From an uncultured Alteromonadaceae bacterium (GTDB lineage: Bacteria > Pseudomonadota > Gammaproteobacteria > Enterobacterales > Alteromonadaceae): a DNA stretch of 64,000 bases. Shown here piece by piece: positions 8,846 to 19,015 of the stretch; the first letter of the stretch is position 1, and the number at the start of each line of letters is the position of its first letter. The notes beneath the pieces are model-generated. The model searched no databases and was not told the DNA's origin. It was given only the letters and a program-made list of their open reading frames with translations. The stretch covers positions 91,373-155,372 of the forward strand of contig CANMXU010000008.1 of assembly GCA_947501935.1 (NCBI GenBank), read 5' to 3'. A program made the position numbers and the translations under genes.

Positions 8846-10120
8846 ATGTCCATTGTTGCTGTTGGTATTAATCATAAAACTGCGCCTGTCGCTGTACGGG
8901 AGAAAATTTCTTTTAGCCCTGATCTATTGACCACGGCATTACAAGAAATGCTCTCAAGCGTGCAATGTCGTGAAGCGGCTATTTTATCTACTTGCAACCG
9001 AACTGAGTTATATTTGGTGCAAGATGGTAATCTTGAAGTTACTCAAGACCGACTGGTGCGTTGGTTAGAAGCTCATCACAATGTTCCTGCCTCAATTATT
9101 GCCCCTAGCCTTTATTGGCATCAAGACCAGCAAGCCGTTAATCATATGATGCGCGTAGCTTGTGGACTAGATTCATTAGTTTTAGGTGAACCACAAATAC
9201 TTGGTCAAATGAAACAAGCCTATAATCAAGCTAAAGCGGCTGGGTCTATGGCGTTAATTATGGACCGTTTATTTCAGCGTACTTTTGGGGTTGCCAAACA
9301 AGTACGAACAGAAACAGAAATTGGTGCCAGTGCTGTTTCGGTAGCTTTTGCCTCTGTTAATTTAGCCAAACATATTTTTGGCAGTCTTGATAAAGTTAAA
9401 GTTCTACTCGTTGGCGCCGGTGAAACTATCGAGCTGGTAGCTAAACATCTTTATGAAAATAATGTCGGTAAAATTACCGTAGCAAACCGCACCATTGCCC
9501 GAGCCGAAGGCATGGCCAAACAAATTGGCGCTGACGTTATTACTCTGGCACAAATTCCTGAACACATTGCTGATGCTGATATTGTTATCAGCTCTACCGG
9601 TAGTACGTTACCTATCATCGGTAAAGGTATGGTTGAAACTGCACTTCTACAGCGCAAACATCGCCCTATTTTTATGGTTGATTTAGCCGTACCGCGAGAT
9701 ATTGAAGAGCAAGTAGCCGAACTCGAAGACGTTTTTCTCTACACAGTAGACGATTTACAAGGTATCATTGCCAAGAATCTAGAAAATCGACGTAAAGCGG
9801 CTGTACAAGCTGAAAGTATTGTAAATGTGCAGTCAGGTAGTTTTATGTCGTGGTTACGTGGTTTAAATACCCAAGACACTGTTATTGCATATCGTAAACA
9901 GTGTTTAAATAATCGAGATCAATTATTAGAAAAGGCCTTGTCGCAACTAAAATCAGACAAGTCACCTGAAGCCGTACTGGCCGAGTTAGCCACTAAGCTA
10001 ACTAACAAGTTTATGCACGCCCCAACCAGCGCTTTACAATCAGCCGCGCAAGGGGGAGAGTTAGACAAATTAATCTATTTACGTGATATATTTAATCTCG
10101 AGCACAGTCAAAAAGACTAA
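8846..10120 (+). CDS. hemA: Glutamyl-tRNA reductase
   Basis: HemA reduces glutamyl-tRNA(Glu) with NADPH to glutamate-1-semialdehyde, the first committed step of C5 haem synthesis. The 424-residue protein has the nucleophilic Cys50 in ILSTCNRTELY, the NADPH-binding segment LLVGAGETIELVAKHL near 190, and the helical dimerisation domain at the C terminus. It starts 208 bp from the divergent lolB lacking any obvious overlap. prfA follows after 31 bp, the conserved hemA-prfA-prmC arrangement. Confidence 0.97.
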   Translation: MSIVAVGINHKTAPVAVREKISFSPDLLTTALQEMLSSVQCREAAILSTCNRTELYLVQDGNLEVTQDRLVRWLEAHHNVPASIIAPSLYWHQDQQAVNHMMRVACGLDSLVLGEPQILGQMKQAYNQAKAAGSMALIMDRLFQRTFGVAKQVRTETEIGASAVSVAFASVNLAKHIFGSLDKVKVLLVGAGETIELVAKHLYENNVGKITVANRTIARAEGMAKQIGADVITLAQIPEHIADADIVISSTGSTLPIIGKGMVETALLQRKHRPIFMVDLAVPRDIEEQVAELEDVFLYTVDDLQGIIAKNLENRRKAAVQAESIVNVQSGSFMSWLRGLNTQDTVIAYRKQCLNNRDQLLEKALSQLKSDKSPEAVLAELATKLTNKFMHAPTSALQSAAQGGELDKLIYLRDIFNLEHSQKD

Positions 10121-10151
10121 ATATATCGCTATATCGAGATAAATCGTATTC

Positions 10152-11240
10152 ATGAAAAAATCAGTATACCAAAAGCTGGAACTCATCGTTGAACGCTTTG
10201 AAGAAGTACAAGCGTTACTTTCAGACCCCGCCACTATTGCCGACCAAGATAAATTCCGAGCTTTATCAAGAGAATTTTCTCAATTAGAAGAAGTCACTCA
10301 AGCTTTTCATGCTTTTCAAGGCGCTGAAGATGATTTAGCCACAGCTGAAGAAATGCTTAAAGATGATGATCCTGACATGCGTGATATGGCGCAAGAAGAA
10401 TTTAAAGCGGCCAAAAAAGCCGTAGAAGAATTATCTGACGACTTACAAATTTTACTGATCCCTAAAGATCCGAACGATGACAACAACTGTTTTGTTGAAA
10501 TTCGTGCGGGTGCTGGTGGTGATGAAGCTGCAATATTTGCCGGCGATATTTTCCGTATGTACAGCCGTTATGCTGAAAAGCAGGGCTGGAAAATTGAACT
10601 GATGAATACCAACGAAAGTGAGCAGGGCGGTTATAAAGAAATCATCATGAAAGTTAATGGTGACGGCGTATACGGTCAAATGAAATTTGAGTCAGGTGGA
10701 CACCGAGTACAACGGGTACCTGAAACCGAATCACAAGGTCGTGTACATACATCAGCTTGTACTGTGGTGGTTATGCCTGAAATTCCAGAGTCAGATGCCA
10801 TTGAAATTAACAAAGCTGATTTAAAAGTTGATACCTTTAGAGCCTCAGGCGCAGGTGGGCAGCATGTTAACAAAACTGACTCTGCTATTCGTATTACTCA
10901 TATTCCAACCGGCGTGGTGGTTGAATGTCAAGACCAACGCTCGCAGCATAAAAACCGTGCGCAAGCGATGTCGGTTCTACAAGCGCGCCTGCAACAAGCT
11001 GAAGATGAAAAGCGTCGAAGTGAGGAAGAGTCTTCTCGTCGTAGCTTAGTGGCAAGTGGCGATCGCTCTGAGCGAATTCGTACTTATAACTACCCACAAG
11101 GCCGTATGACAGATCATCGTATTAACCTGACTTTATATCGCTTAAATGAAGTATTGGAAGGTAATCTACACTTAGTGCTTGAGCCAATTTTACTTGAAAA
11201 CCAAGCCGATCAATTGGCGGCATTAGCTGAACAAAATTAG
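10152..11240 (+). CDS. prfA: Peptide chain release factor 1
   Basis: RF1 recognises UAA and UAG stop codons and triggers release of the nascent chain. The 362-residue protein has the catalytic GGQ at residues 235-237 ([12 protein letters not shown]) and the stop-codon reading PxT motif as PET at 190-192 within [10 protein letters not shown]. The Gln of GGQ is methylated by PrmC, which is encoded 26 bp downstream. Length and start are standard. Confidence 0.97.
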   Translation: MKKSVYQKLELIVERFEEVQALLSDPATIADQDKFRALSREFSQLEEVTQAFHAFQGAEDDLATAEEMLKDDDPDMRDMAQEEFKAAKKAVEELSDDLQILLIPKDPNDDNNCFVEIRAGAGGDEAAIFAGDIFRMYSRYAEKQGWKIELMNTNESEQGGYKEIIMKVNGDGVYGQMKFESGGHRVQRVPETESQGRVHTSACTVVVMPEIPESDAIEINKADLKVDTFRASGAGGQHVNKTDSAIRITHIPTGVVVECQDQRSQHKNRAQAMSVLQARLQQAEDEKRRSEEESSRRSLVASGDRSERIRTYNYPQGRMTDHRINLTLYRLNEVLEGNLHLVLEPILLENQADQLAALAEQN

Positions 11241-11266
11241 TTTGGCCATATTGGTTCTGGCAAATT

Positions 11267-12142
11267 ATGCTCGATAACTTTTCCGGTAAAAACCTAGCTC
11301 AGTTAGTTGAGTTAGGTCAGCATTACTTAGAAGATATTTCAGATAGCGCAAGACTTGATGCTCAAGTCTTGCTTTGTTTTATTCTAAATAAAGCGCCGAG
11401 CTATTTACTTACTTGGCCAGATAAAACCTTATCAGCAGAGCAAATATCACATTTCCAACAATTACTTATACGCCGTAAAAACAGTGAGCCTATTGCTTAT
11501 ATTACCGGCACAAAAGAATTTTGGTCACTGATGTTTGAAGTTTCACCTGCAACTCTTATTCCCCGCCCAGATACTGAAACCTTAGTTGAACTCGTTCTTG
11601 ATTTAGTCGCTAGTACCGAACATTGGCAATGCCAGCAGCTACTTGACTTAGGTACCGGAACTGGCGCCATTGCGTTAGCACTTGCTAGTGAATTACCGCA
11701 ATGGCAAGTTGATGCTATTGATTACAGTATTGATGCGGTTACTTTGGCAAAAAGAAATGCTCAGCGTTTACAATTAAGCGGCGTTAACATTTATCAAAGT
11801 GATTGGTTTGCTCAAGTGCCTGCGAAGAAAAGCTTTGATATTATTGTTTCAAATCCGCCCTACATAGATGAAAATGACATTCACCTAAGCCAAGGCGATG
11901 TGCAATTTGAGCCTAAAAGTGCATTAGTCGCTAAGCAAAATGGTTTAGCGGATATCATTAATATTGCGACAGTAGCACGTGCTCACTTAAGCGTTAATGG
12001 TTATTTTTTTATTGAACACGGCTTTGAGCAAGGTTTAGCGGTAAGAGCTATTTTAACTGAGCTTGGTTATGAAGAGGTCCAAACCAGCCAAGACTTGTCA
12101 GGTAATGATCGTATTACTTGGGCATGTTTTAGAGATAAATAA
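11267..12142 (+). CDS. prmC: Release factor glutamine methyltransferase
   Basis: PrmC (HemK) transfers a methyl group from S-adenosylmethionine to the GGQ glutamine of RF1 and RF2. The 291-residue protein has an N-terminal helical domain, the SAM-binding motif LLDLGTGTGAIALALASE and the catalytic NPPY at residues 196-199 (SNPPYIDEND). It follows prfA closely, so it is likely translated from the same message as its substrate. Confidence 0.96.
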   Translation: MLDNFSGKNLAQLVELGQHYLEDISDSARLDAQVLLCFILNKAPSYLLTWPDKTLSAEQISHFQQLLIRRKNSEPIAYITGTKEFWSLMFEVSPATLIPRPDTETLVELVLDLVASTEHWQCQQLLDLGTGTGAIALALASELPQWQVDAIDYSIDAVTLAKRNAQRLQLSGVNIYQSDWFAQVPAKKSFDIIVSNPPYIDENDIHLSQGDVQFEPKSALVAKQNGLADIINIATVARAHLSVNGYFFIEHGFEQGLAVRAILTELGYEEVQTSQDLSGNDRITWACFRDK

Positions 12143-12201
12143 ACTTAATATACAAAAAAATATTCAAACAACAATAACAACAAACTCACAAGGAAATTTC
12201 C

Positions 12202-12567
12202 ATGTTTAAACATTTACATATGACCATAGCTTTTATCAGCGTAGCTTTATTCACCCTACGTTTTATTTGGCTATTGGCTAACTCTGAGCAATTAAATAAA
12301 AAGTGGGTAAAAGTTGCGCCACACGTAATTGATACTTTCTTATTACTTTTAGGTGTCGCTATGGCGGTAAAATTAGTGATTAACCCACTTGAGCAATTAT
12401 GGTTACTTGAAAAGCTAATTGCCGTGGTCGCTTATATTTTTACAGGTTATTACACCTTGAAATTAGCCCGTAACCGTAGCATGCAAATATTTGGTTATTT
12501 AGGCGCAATTGGCTGGGTATTGTTAATTGTTCGCATTGCTATGACTAAAGAAACCGTATTCTTTTAA
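12202..12567 (+). CDS. SirB2 family membrane protein
   Basis: The 121-residue protein is almost entirely hydrophobic, with four predicted membrane helices, and matches the SirB2 (YchQ) family that commonly sits between prmC and sirB1/kdsA in gammaproteobacteria. Its molecular function is unknown; the name derives from an old invasion-gene locus in Salmonella. The start ATG has AAGGAAAT about 7 nt upstream. In this genome the usual partner sirB1 has been pushed about 2.2 kb away by an S9 peptidase gene. Confidence 0.88.
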   Translation: MFKHLHMTIAFISVALFTLRFIWLLANSEQLNKKWVKVAPHVIDTFLLLLGVAMAVKLVINPLEQLWLLEKLIAVVAYIFTGYYTLKLARNRSMQIFGYLGAIGWVLLIVRIAMTKETVFF

Positions 12568-12612
12568 TCAGGATAATACTGATAGTTAAATTACGATAAA
12601 AATAAGTTTAAG

Positions 12613-12647
12613 TTGATATGGTTATGACGTGAATATAACCATATCAA
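12613..12647. repeat. Perfect 13-bp inverted repeat
   Basis: TTGATATGGTTAT and ATAACCATATCAA flank a 9-nt spacer. No U run follows on either strand, so it is not a standard intrinsic terminator. It lies between the SirB2 gene and the S9 peptidase gene and could be an operator or a factor-dependent terminator hairpin. Confidence 0.7.
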
Positions 12648-12652
12648 TAGTT

Positions 12653-12690
12653 AAAGCAGTATTAAAACAGTATTAAAGCAGTATTAAAAC
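12653..12690. repeat. 11-bp tandem repeats upstream of the S9 peptidase
   Basis: Three consecutive 11-bp units alternate AAAGCAGTATT, AAAACAGTATT, AAAGCAGTATT, then a partial AAAACA. The unit length is one turn of B-DNA, so repeated protein contacts on one helix face are possible. Equally, it may be slippage in AT-rich DNA. Confidence 0.75.
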
Positions 12691-12737
12691 AAAGCTACTA
12701 AGTTAAAAATATAAATCACGTTGAAAGGATCTCAGCA

Positions 12738-14660
12738 ATGAAAAAGCTACTGATAACTTTATTGGCACTCACGCCATTTATTTCACTATTAACCTGCGCC
12801 AATCAACTCCCTGTTAAAGCCTTTGCTAGTTTGCCTGATGTCAGCAACATGCATATATCGCCAGACGGCAAAAACGTGATCTCTTTAGTGCGAGTAGAAA
12901 CCCCAAAGCACTCTGGTTATTTAGTCAGTTTGCTTGATATTGAAACATTAAAAAGCACCCATCTTATTTATTCTGACAATCAAAAATTTGTTATTACCTC
13001 ACTAAAATGGGCAAATAGCGATTTTGTACTCGTGACCGCTAAGTTTCCTGCTGTGCGTTATGGCACGCCTACCACTGAAACTCGGTTAATGAAATTAAAT
13101 GTTAATACCAAAGAAATGAGCTCGGTATTATCAAAAAGCTTCTTAAAGCGATTGACTTATATTCCTAACATCATGTCGCAAGTGGTGGACGTTTTACCAG
13201 AAGATGACAACCATATTCTGATGTCTATGGCAGGCTTTAATTCTGATGGTGATGAAGCCTTGGTTAAAGTGAGTTTAAGCCGATAAGGTCGAACTCATGT
13301 TTACCAAAAAACAAAAAATGATGTTATTGACTGGTTAGTTGATAATAAAAAGCGCCCAAGAATTGCGGTTAAAAGAGATGATACTCATTACAAAATATTA
13401 GAAAAGGATGTTGAAACTAGAGATTATCGTACCTTATGGGAATTCGAAGCCTTTAGTGAAAACCAAGTATGGCCACTTAGTTTTGGTGAAAATGATGATG
13501 TTCTCTATGTCAAAGCTTTACATCAAGGGAGAAATGCCATCTTTAAAGTTGATCTTACTGACCAAACACTCACCAAAGAGCTGGTATTTTTTAATGAAGA
13601 TTATGATGTTAGTAGCTATTTACGAAAATCGGGCTCTACAGGTGCAGTAGTCGGGGTTGGTAATACATTTTTCGATAAAAAATATAAGCACTTTCAAGAC
13701 TCAATTAATGCCGCCTTACCAGATACTAATAACTACATTATTGGCAGTAGTGCCGATGAAAACCTCTATTTATTATTATCAACTAGCGATGTTGAACCGG
13801 GCATGTACTTACTGGGTAATAGAAAAGAAAAAAGTATGAAAATTATTGCCTATAAATATCAATCATTAACACCTGATGTTCTGAATGAAAAACAAGCAAT
13901 AACCTACAAAGCACGCGATGGTTTGGAAATTGAAGGCTACTTGACCTTACCTAAAGGCAAAAGTGAAGATAAGCAAACAAAGCTACCCGCCATTATTTTT
14001 CCTCATGGCGGACCAATAAGTTTTGATGATGATGACTTTGATTACTGGACCCAGTTTCTTGTTAGCCGCGGCTATGCGGTATTGCAAATGAATTTTCGTG
14101 GTTCGTCAGGCTACGGTTATAACTTTATGAAACAAGGTCTAGCTAGTTGGGGGCAAGCGATGCAAGACGATGTTGAAGACGGCGCGCGTTGGTTAATTAA
14201 AGAGGGCATTGCCGATGAAAAACGCATGTGTATCGTTGGTGCCAGTTATGGTGGTTATGCGGCCTTAATGGGCACAGTGAAAACACCAGATTTATACCAA
14301 TGTGCAGTCAGTTTTGCTGGCGTAACGGATGTGGAGTATTTAGTGAAATCACATCGTAATTACACTAATTATGAAATAGTTAAAAAACAAATAGGCAATG
14401 ATTACGATAAATTATGGGAAGTATCACCACTTAAACACGCGGCGAAAATAACCAAACCAGTTTTATTGATTCATGGTAGTAAAGACCGCGTGGTAAGAGT
14501 TCATCATAGTGAAGAAATGCTTGATGAATTAGAAGATGAAAATAAAGATGTACAGTACATTGAGCTTGATGGCGGCGATCACTACTTAAGTAATAATGAA
14601 CATCGCTTAACCACCTTTAAAGCAATTGAAGCATTTTTAGCAGAACACTTAGCTGAGTAA
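12738..14660 (+). pseudogene. S9 (prolyl oligopeptidase) family peptidase interrupted by one in-frame TAA
   Basis: The full frame of 640 codons reads as a secreted S9 peptidase: a signal peptide at the N terminus (MKKLLITLLALTPFISLLTC), a beta-propeller region, then an alpha/beta-hydrolase domain with the triad Ser503 (GASYGGYAA), Asp583 (GSKDRVV) and His615 (GGDHYLS). Codon 183 (13284-13286) is TAA. The upstream and downstream parts are in the same frame and no indel is needed to join them, so this is a point nonsense mutation, a sequencing error or, less likely, readthrough. Without readthrough the product would be 182 residues, lacking the catalytic domain. A downstream in-frame ATG at 13803 could in principle start a 285-residue catalytic fragment, but it has no signal peptide. 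Confidence 0.85.
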
Positions 14661-14687
14661 GCGACTTTTATCAAAACTAGCACTATA

Positions 14688-14740
14688 AAAGCAAGGCCAA
14701 TAAAATAAACTCAACTTATTTGTTAGTCTTGCTTTAAAAT
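14688..14740 (+). terminator. Possible terminator hairpin after the S9 peptidase
   Basis: AAAGCAAG (14688-14695) pairs with CTTGCTTT (14728-14735), with an inner AAATAA/TTATTT helix; only a weak T-rich tail follows. Confidence 0.45.
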
Positions 14741-14796
14741 CTTGTTAGCCGTCCCCATGTAGTTTGTTCAAGTTTTTAGTTGTTTTGTGTTATTTA

Positions 14797-15597
14797 ATGA
14801 ATGAGTTGTTATTGTCTGAATTAAAATCAGATAAAAAAGATTTTCTAGCGATGCTTTCTTTGATTGAAGAGTTTATTTTTTCAATTAAAGTTGAGCCAAA
14901 CCAAACTATTGAAAAAATTATCGCACAGTGCCAAGCGGAAATTGAACCAATAGCAGAAGATTTAGAAAAAGCTGAAGTGTTAATTAACACCTTATTTATT
15001 GATCACCTCTTTATTGAAAATGAGCAAGACTTTTGGCCATCGTCGGCATTTAAATTTCACAGTAGTTTAAGTAACCGTTTTATCGAACCCACGCTGAAAA
15101 GTGCCATTTTATCTCATATCATTTCTGCATGTGGTTTTGATGCCGATATTGTCTTTGTCCCTGAAAAAGTAATGGTTCGTATTGTTTGTGATGACATGTA
15201 CGCGATTATTTTTGATCCGGTAACGGGGGAATCATTAAATGGCTACGACCTTGATATGAAGCTAGAAGAAGTAAACGCTGACCCATACAAACAAACGTTG
15301 AATAGCATTAACCAGCAAGAATTAGTGATCCGTTATTTAACGGCATTAAAAAGCTGTTTGATCAGAGAAGCCGCTTTTGACCAAGCCTTAAAGTGTGTTG
15401 ACATTATTTTGGCCATGCGTCCAGATGACCCAATGGAGCGCAGAGACCGAGGCTTTTTACTTCATCAACTTGATTGCTTTAAAGTCGCATACGATGATTA
15501 TCGTTACTTTGTTGAGCAGTGCCCGAAAGACCCTGCCGCTCAATTACTTAAAATACAACTTGATAAGATCAGTGTTGTAGAATCTGTTTTACACTAG
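14797..15597 (+). CDS. SirB1 family protein (transglutaminase-like with TPR-like tail)
   Basis: The protein resembles the SirB1 (YchA) family: an N-terminal transglutaminase-like region and a C-terminal TPR-like segment (about residues 190-260, with RDRGFLLHQLDCFKVAYDDY). Function is unknown. An alternative TTG start at 14764 would add 11 hydrophobic residues, but I favour ATG 14797 (MNELLLSELKS) because it gives a family-like N terminus of 266 residues; neither has a clear Shine-Dalgarno. It belongs to the prmC-sirB2-sirB1-kdsA neighbourhood. Confidence 0.75.
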   Translation: MNELLLSELKSDKKDFLAMLSLIEEFIFSIKVEPNQTIEKIIAQCQAEIEPIAEDLEKAEVLINTLFIDHLFIENEQDFWPSSAFKFHSSLSNRFIEPTLKSAILSHIISACGFDADIVFVPEKVMVRIVCDDMYAIIFDPVTGESLNGYDLDMKLEEVNADPYKQTLNSINQQELVIRYLTALKSCLIREAAFDQALKCVDIILAMRPDDPMERRDRGFLLHQLDCFKVAYDDYRYFVEQCPKDPAAQLLKIQLDKISVVESVLH

Positions 15598-15801
15598 GGG
15601 CAGTAAACCTTTCGATCTATTTTAATAGCCCTGTTGCCGATACACTTGCTAGCCTATAAGCTTGTTACCCATAGAGGAAACTAAGAACAGTATTAGTTTT
15701 ATATAACTAAACAGCACACTGTTTACCTCGAAAAATACATTTATCCCAATAAAAATTAACCGCGAAAGGGCTAATATTTCTTTCGTTGAGAAGGTAAAAA
15801 T

Positions 15802-17064
15802 ATGCAAGAACCTGCGTTAACTCAACTTCCCCTTGTTACCAACGATGCCACCGTTTTAGGTTTATTGGCGCTTATTTTAGGTTTTGTATTTTATACATCT
15901 AATAGTGGGCATCCTTTTTGGCAAAAATTTTATAAATATATTCCCGCACTATTAATGTGTTATTTACTGCCTTCTTTATTAAATACCTTCGGTATTGTTG
16001 ATGAAAAAATTAGTAGTGTTGATGAAGTCGCAAAATATTATTTGTTACCTGCCTGTTTGGCCTTATTAACATTAAGTATTGATTTAAAGGCCATTGCTGG
16101 CCTTGGCAGTAAAGCCATTATAATGTTTTTAACCGGCACGGTTGGCGTAGTTATTGGTGGCCCTATCGCGTTACTTATCACCGCTGCTATTTGGCCTGAG
16201 CTTATTGGTGTGCAAGGGCCTGAGGCTGTTTGGAAAGGTATGGCTGCACTTGCTGGTAGTTGGATAGGCGGCGGCGCTAATATGTTGGCGATGAAAGAAA
16301 TTTATGGTGCTGATGGTAAAATATTTACCATTATGGTTACCGTTGATATTGTTGTTGCCAATCTTTGGATGGCGGTATTATTGTATTTAGCCGCAAATCA
16401 TAAACGCATTGACGCTAAAAGTGGTGCAGACACTTCAGGTATTGACCGTTTGATTGACAAAGTACAAGCCTATGAGCGTAAACATTCTCGAAAACCAGAA
16501 TTGAAAGATTTAATGTTAATACTGGCTGTTGGCCTAGGCGCGGCGGGTTTTGCTCATGTGGTGGCAGATATTTTAGCACCATACTTTCAAACTAATTTTC
16601 CTGAGCTCGAAAAATTTAGCCTACACAGTAAACTCTTTTGGATAATTGTCGCGGTAACAACCTTTGGTTTAGGGTTGTCTTTCACCAAAGTGAGAAATCT
16701 TGAGGCTGTTGGTGCTTCCAAAGTTGGCAGTAGCTTTTTATACATATTAGTCGCTACCATTGGCTTGCACATGGATATTACTCAGGTTGTTGAAGCACCT
16801 AAATATATATTGATTGGCTTAATTTGGATGGCCGTTCATGTTATTTTACTGTTCATGGTTGGCAAATTTATCAAGGCGCCTATTTTTTACTTAGCGGTTG
16901 GCAGCAAAGCTAATATAGGTGGCGCTGCTTCTGCGCCTGTTATCGCTTCAGCATTTCATCCATCATTAGCGCCTGTTGGCGTATTGCTTGCGGTATTTGG
17001 TTATGCTTTAGGAACATATATGGCATGGCTATGTGGACAGTTATTGCGCATTATTGGTGCCTAG
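15802..17064 (+). CDS. DUF819 family integral membrane protein
   Basis: This 420-residue protein has about ten hydrophobic segments and fits the DUF819 (YjcL-like) family of bacterial membrane proteins, possibly ion or solute transporters; no substrate is established. Glycine-rich membrane motifs include SWIGGGANMLAMKEIYG in the middle and SKANIGGAASAPVIA near the C terminus, which form the conserved signature pair typical of inverted-repeat transporters. A good Shine-Dalgarno (GAAGGT) precedes the ATG. It lies 204 bp after sirB1 and 124 bp before kdsA. Confidence 0.85.
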   Translation: MQEPALTQLPLVTNDATVLGLLALILGFVFYTSNSGHPFWQKFYKYIPALLMCYLLPSLLNTFGIVDEKISSVDEVAKYYLLPACLALLTLSIDLKAIAGLGSKAIIMFLTGTVGVVIGGPIALLITAAIWPELIGVQGPEAVWKGMAALAGSWIGGGANMLAMKEIYGADGKIFTIMVTVDIVVANLWMAVLLYLAANHKRIDAKSGADTSGIDRLIDKVQAYERKHSRKPELKDLMLILAVGLGAAGFAHVVADILAPYFQTNFPELEKFSLHSKLFWIIVAVTTFGLGLSFTKVRNLEAVGASKVGSSFLYILVATIGLHMDITQVVEAPKYILIGLIWMAVHVILLFMVGKFIKAPIFYLAVGSKANIGGAASAPVIASAFHPSLAPVGVLLAVFGYALGTYMAWLCGQLLRIIGA

Positions 17065-17158
17065 TCCAAAGTTAAAGGAAAAGCTGACGGCAACGTTTAA
17101 ATAAAAGCTAGCAGCTAATATCAGACAATACTAAAGCATTTGCATAAGTGCTTTATAA

Positions 17159-18031
<873 letters not shown>

Positions 18032-18144
18032 TGGGTTAACAAAATGGTGGCGTAACCAATTAGTAGTCTGCAAAAATAAAGGCGATAAAGTTATTGCTGG
18101 TTAATCAACTTAATCGTTATAAGAATCAGTAACAAAAAGGCAAT

Positions 18145-18173
18145 AAAAAAGGTGTTGAAGAACACCTTTTTTT
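18145..18173 (+). terminator. Bidirectional terminator between kdsA and a convergent small gene
   Basis: AAAAAAGGTGTT-GAAG-AACACCTTTTTTT forms a perfect hairpin with A and T runs on both sides, so it can serve kdsA on the plus strand and the 18265-18528 gene on the minus strand. Confidence 0.9.
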
Positions 18174-18264
18174 AATTCGATAACATGCTAGCAAATAGGC
18201 TAGTAATATTCATGTTACTTCCTTTTGTTGATTAAACATTAAATAATAACAATATTTATCGTTA

Positions 18265-18528
18265 TTATTCTGAAAGTTGTGCAAGTTTAACTGATTTTTC
18301 GTTTTTATCTTTTGTCGTTGTTTGTTTTACTAATAAGCTTTCAAAGGCTTGTGCAGGTGATTGAACACTCACTTGTTCAAGAGATAACTTAATTTCTGCT
18401 TCTGCCATAGCAACAACATTGTTTAGTTGTACTTTTTCAGCTTTAACTAATTCAACAGTTTGTGCTGAAGCTGTAGCTAAAACAAAAAAGCTGATGGCGA
18501 CTAAAGAGATGCTTTTAATTAATTTCAT
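18265..18528 (-). CDS. Small exported protein of unknown function
   Basis: The 87-residue product has a clear Sec signal peptide (MKLIKSISLVAISFFVLATASA, probable cleavage after ASA) followed by about 65 polar, helix-prone residues with no cysteine. I do not recognise the family. A Shine-Dalgarno-like AGGAACC precedes the ATG on the minus strand. It stands alone, convergent with kdsA and sharing its terminator. Confidence 0.7.
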   Translation of the reverse strand: MKLIKSISLVAISFFVLATASAQTVELVKAEKVQLNNVVAMAEAEIKLSLEQVSVQSPAQAFESLLVKQTTTKDKNEKSVKLAQLSE

Positions 18529-18922
18529 AACGGTTCCTATAATAATAAATGTAGTACCAAGAAGATTAAATAAATGCTCACTTAGCTAGCATTAAAAGAC
18601 TTAGAAGCAAGGCATTGATTGAAGAGAATGGTTATTCCTTGTCAAAATCAATAACACCGCAAATGAGCCTTTTAAACTCGTCCTTGGCAAGCTCTAAGTT
18701 GACCAGTTAACTAGTCCGCTTGGTATAGTATCCTTATAGATATTTAGGACCTTTATCTCTCTTTGCTGAATGTGTTGGGAGGACATTCAAATTCATACTT
18801 AATTTTTCAATTCTAGAGAAATTGTTTAAGCGTTAATTTTATTTCAAGATGTAGTCCGTTATCTACAGAACGAATTTTACGCAATTACTAGCTATATTTA
18901 AAATGACTATTTATAATGCTTT
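18529..18922. other. Intergenic region upstream of gcvA
   Basis: No gene is seen in this stretch. It contains a near-perfect 16-bp palindrome GACCAGTTAACTAGTC at 18701-18716. In enterobacteria and vibrios the GcvB small RNA is transcribed away from gcvA in this position; I looked on the minus strand and saw no GU-rich region or terminator resembling it. Confidence 0.5.
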
Positions 18923-18941
18923 GCATTAGAAAAACTAATGC
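18923..18941. promoter_or_regulatory. Putative GcvA autoregulatory site
   Basis: GCATTAG-AAAAA-CTAATGC is a perfect 7-5-7 inverted repeat, 75 bp before the gcvA start. It contains two opposed CTAAT boxes, the element reported for E. coli GcvA sites at gcvA and gcvTHP, and has the dyad layout of LysR-type operators. Confidence 0.65.
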
Positions 18942-19015
18942 GTATTCTTGTTGTCGGTCAATAAAGCTTTCATAGTGGTCGTCATAAAATAATTAAAATA
19001 ACGGTGTAAGATAAC

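Noticed and set aside
13408..13839. Short open frames at 13408-13650 and 13657-13839
   Set aside because: They are out of frame with the S9 peptidase, whose own frame is open through this interval and gives a coherent beta-propeller sequence.
18529..18922. GcvB small RNA expected divergent from gcvA
   Set aside because: No GU-rich block or intrinsic terminator was seen on the minus strand.
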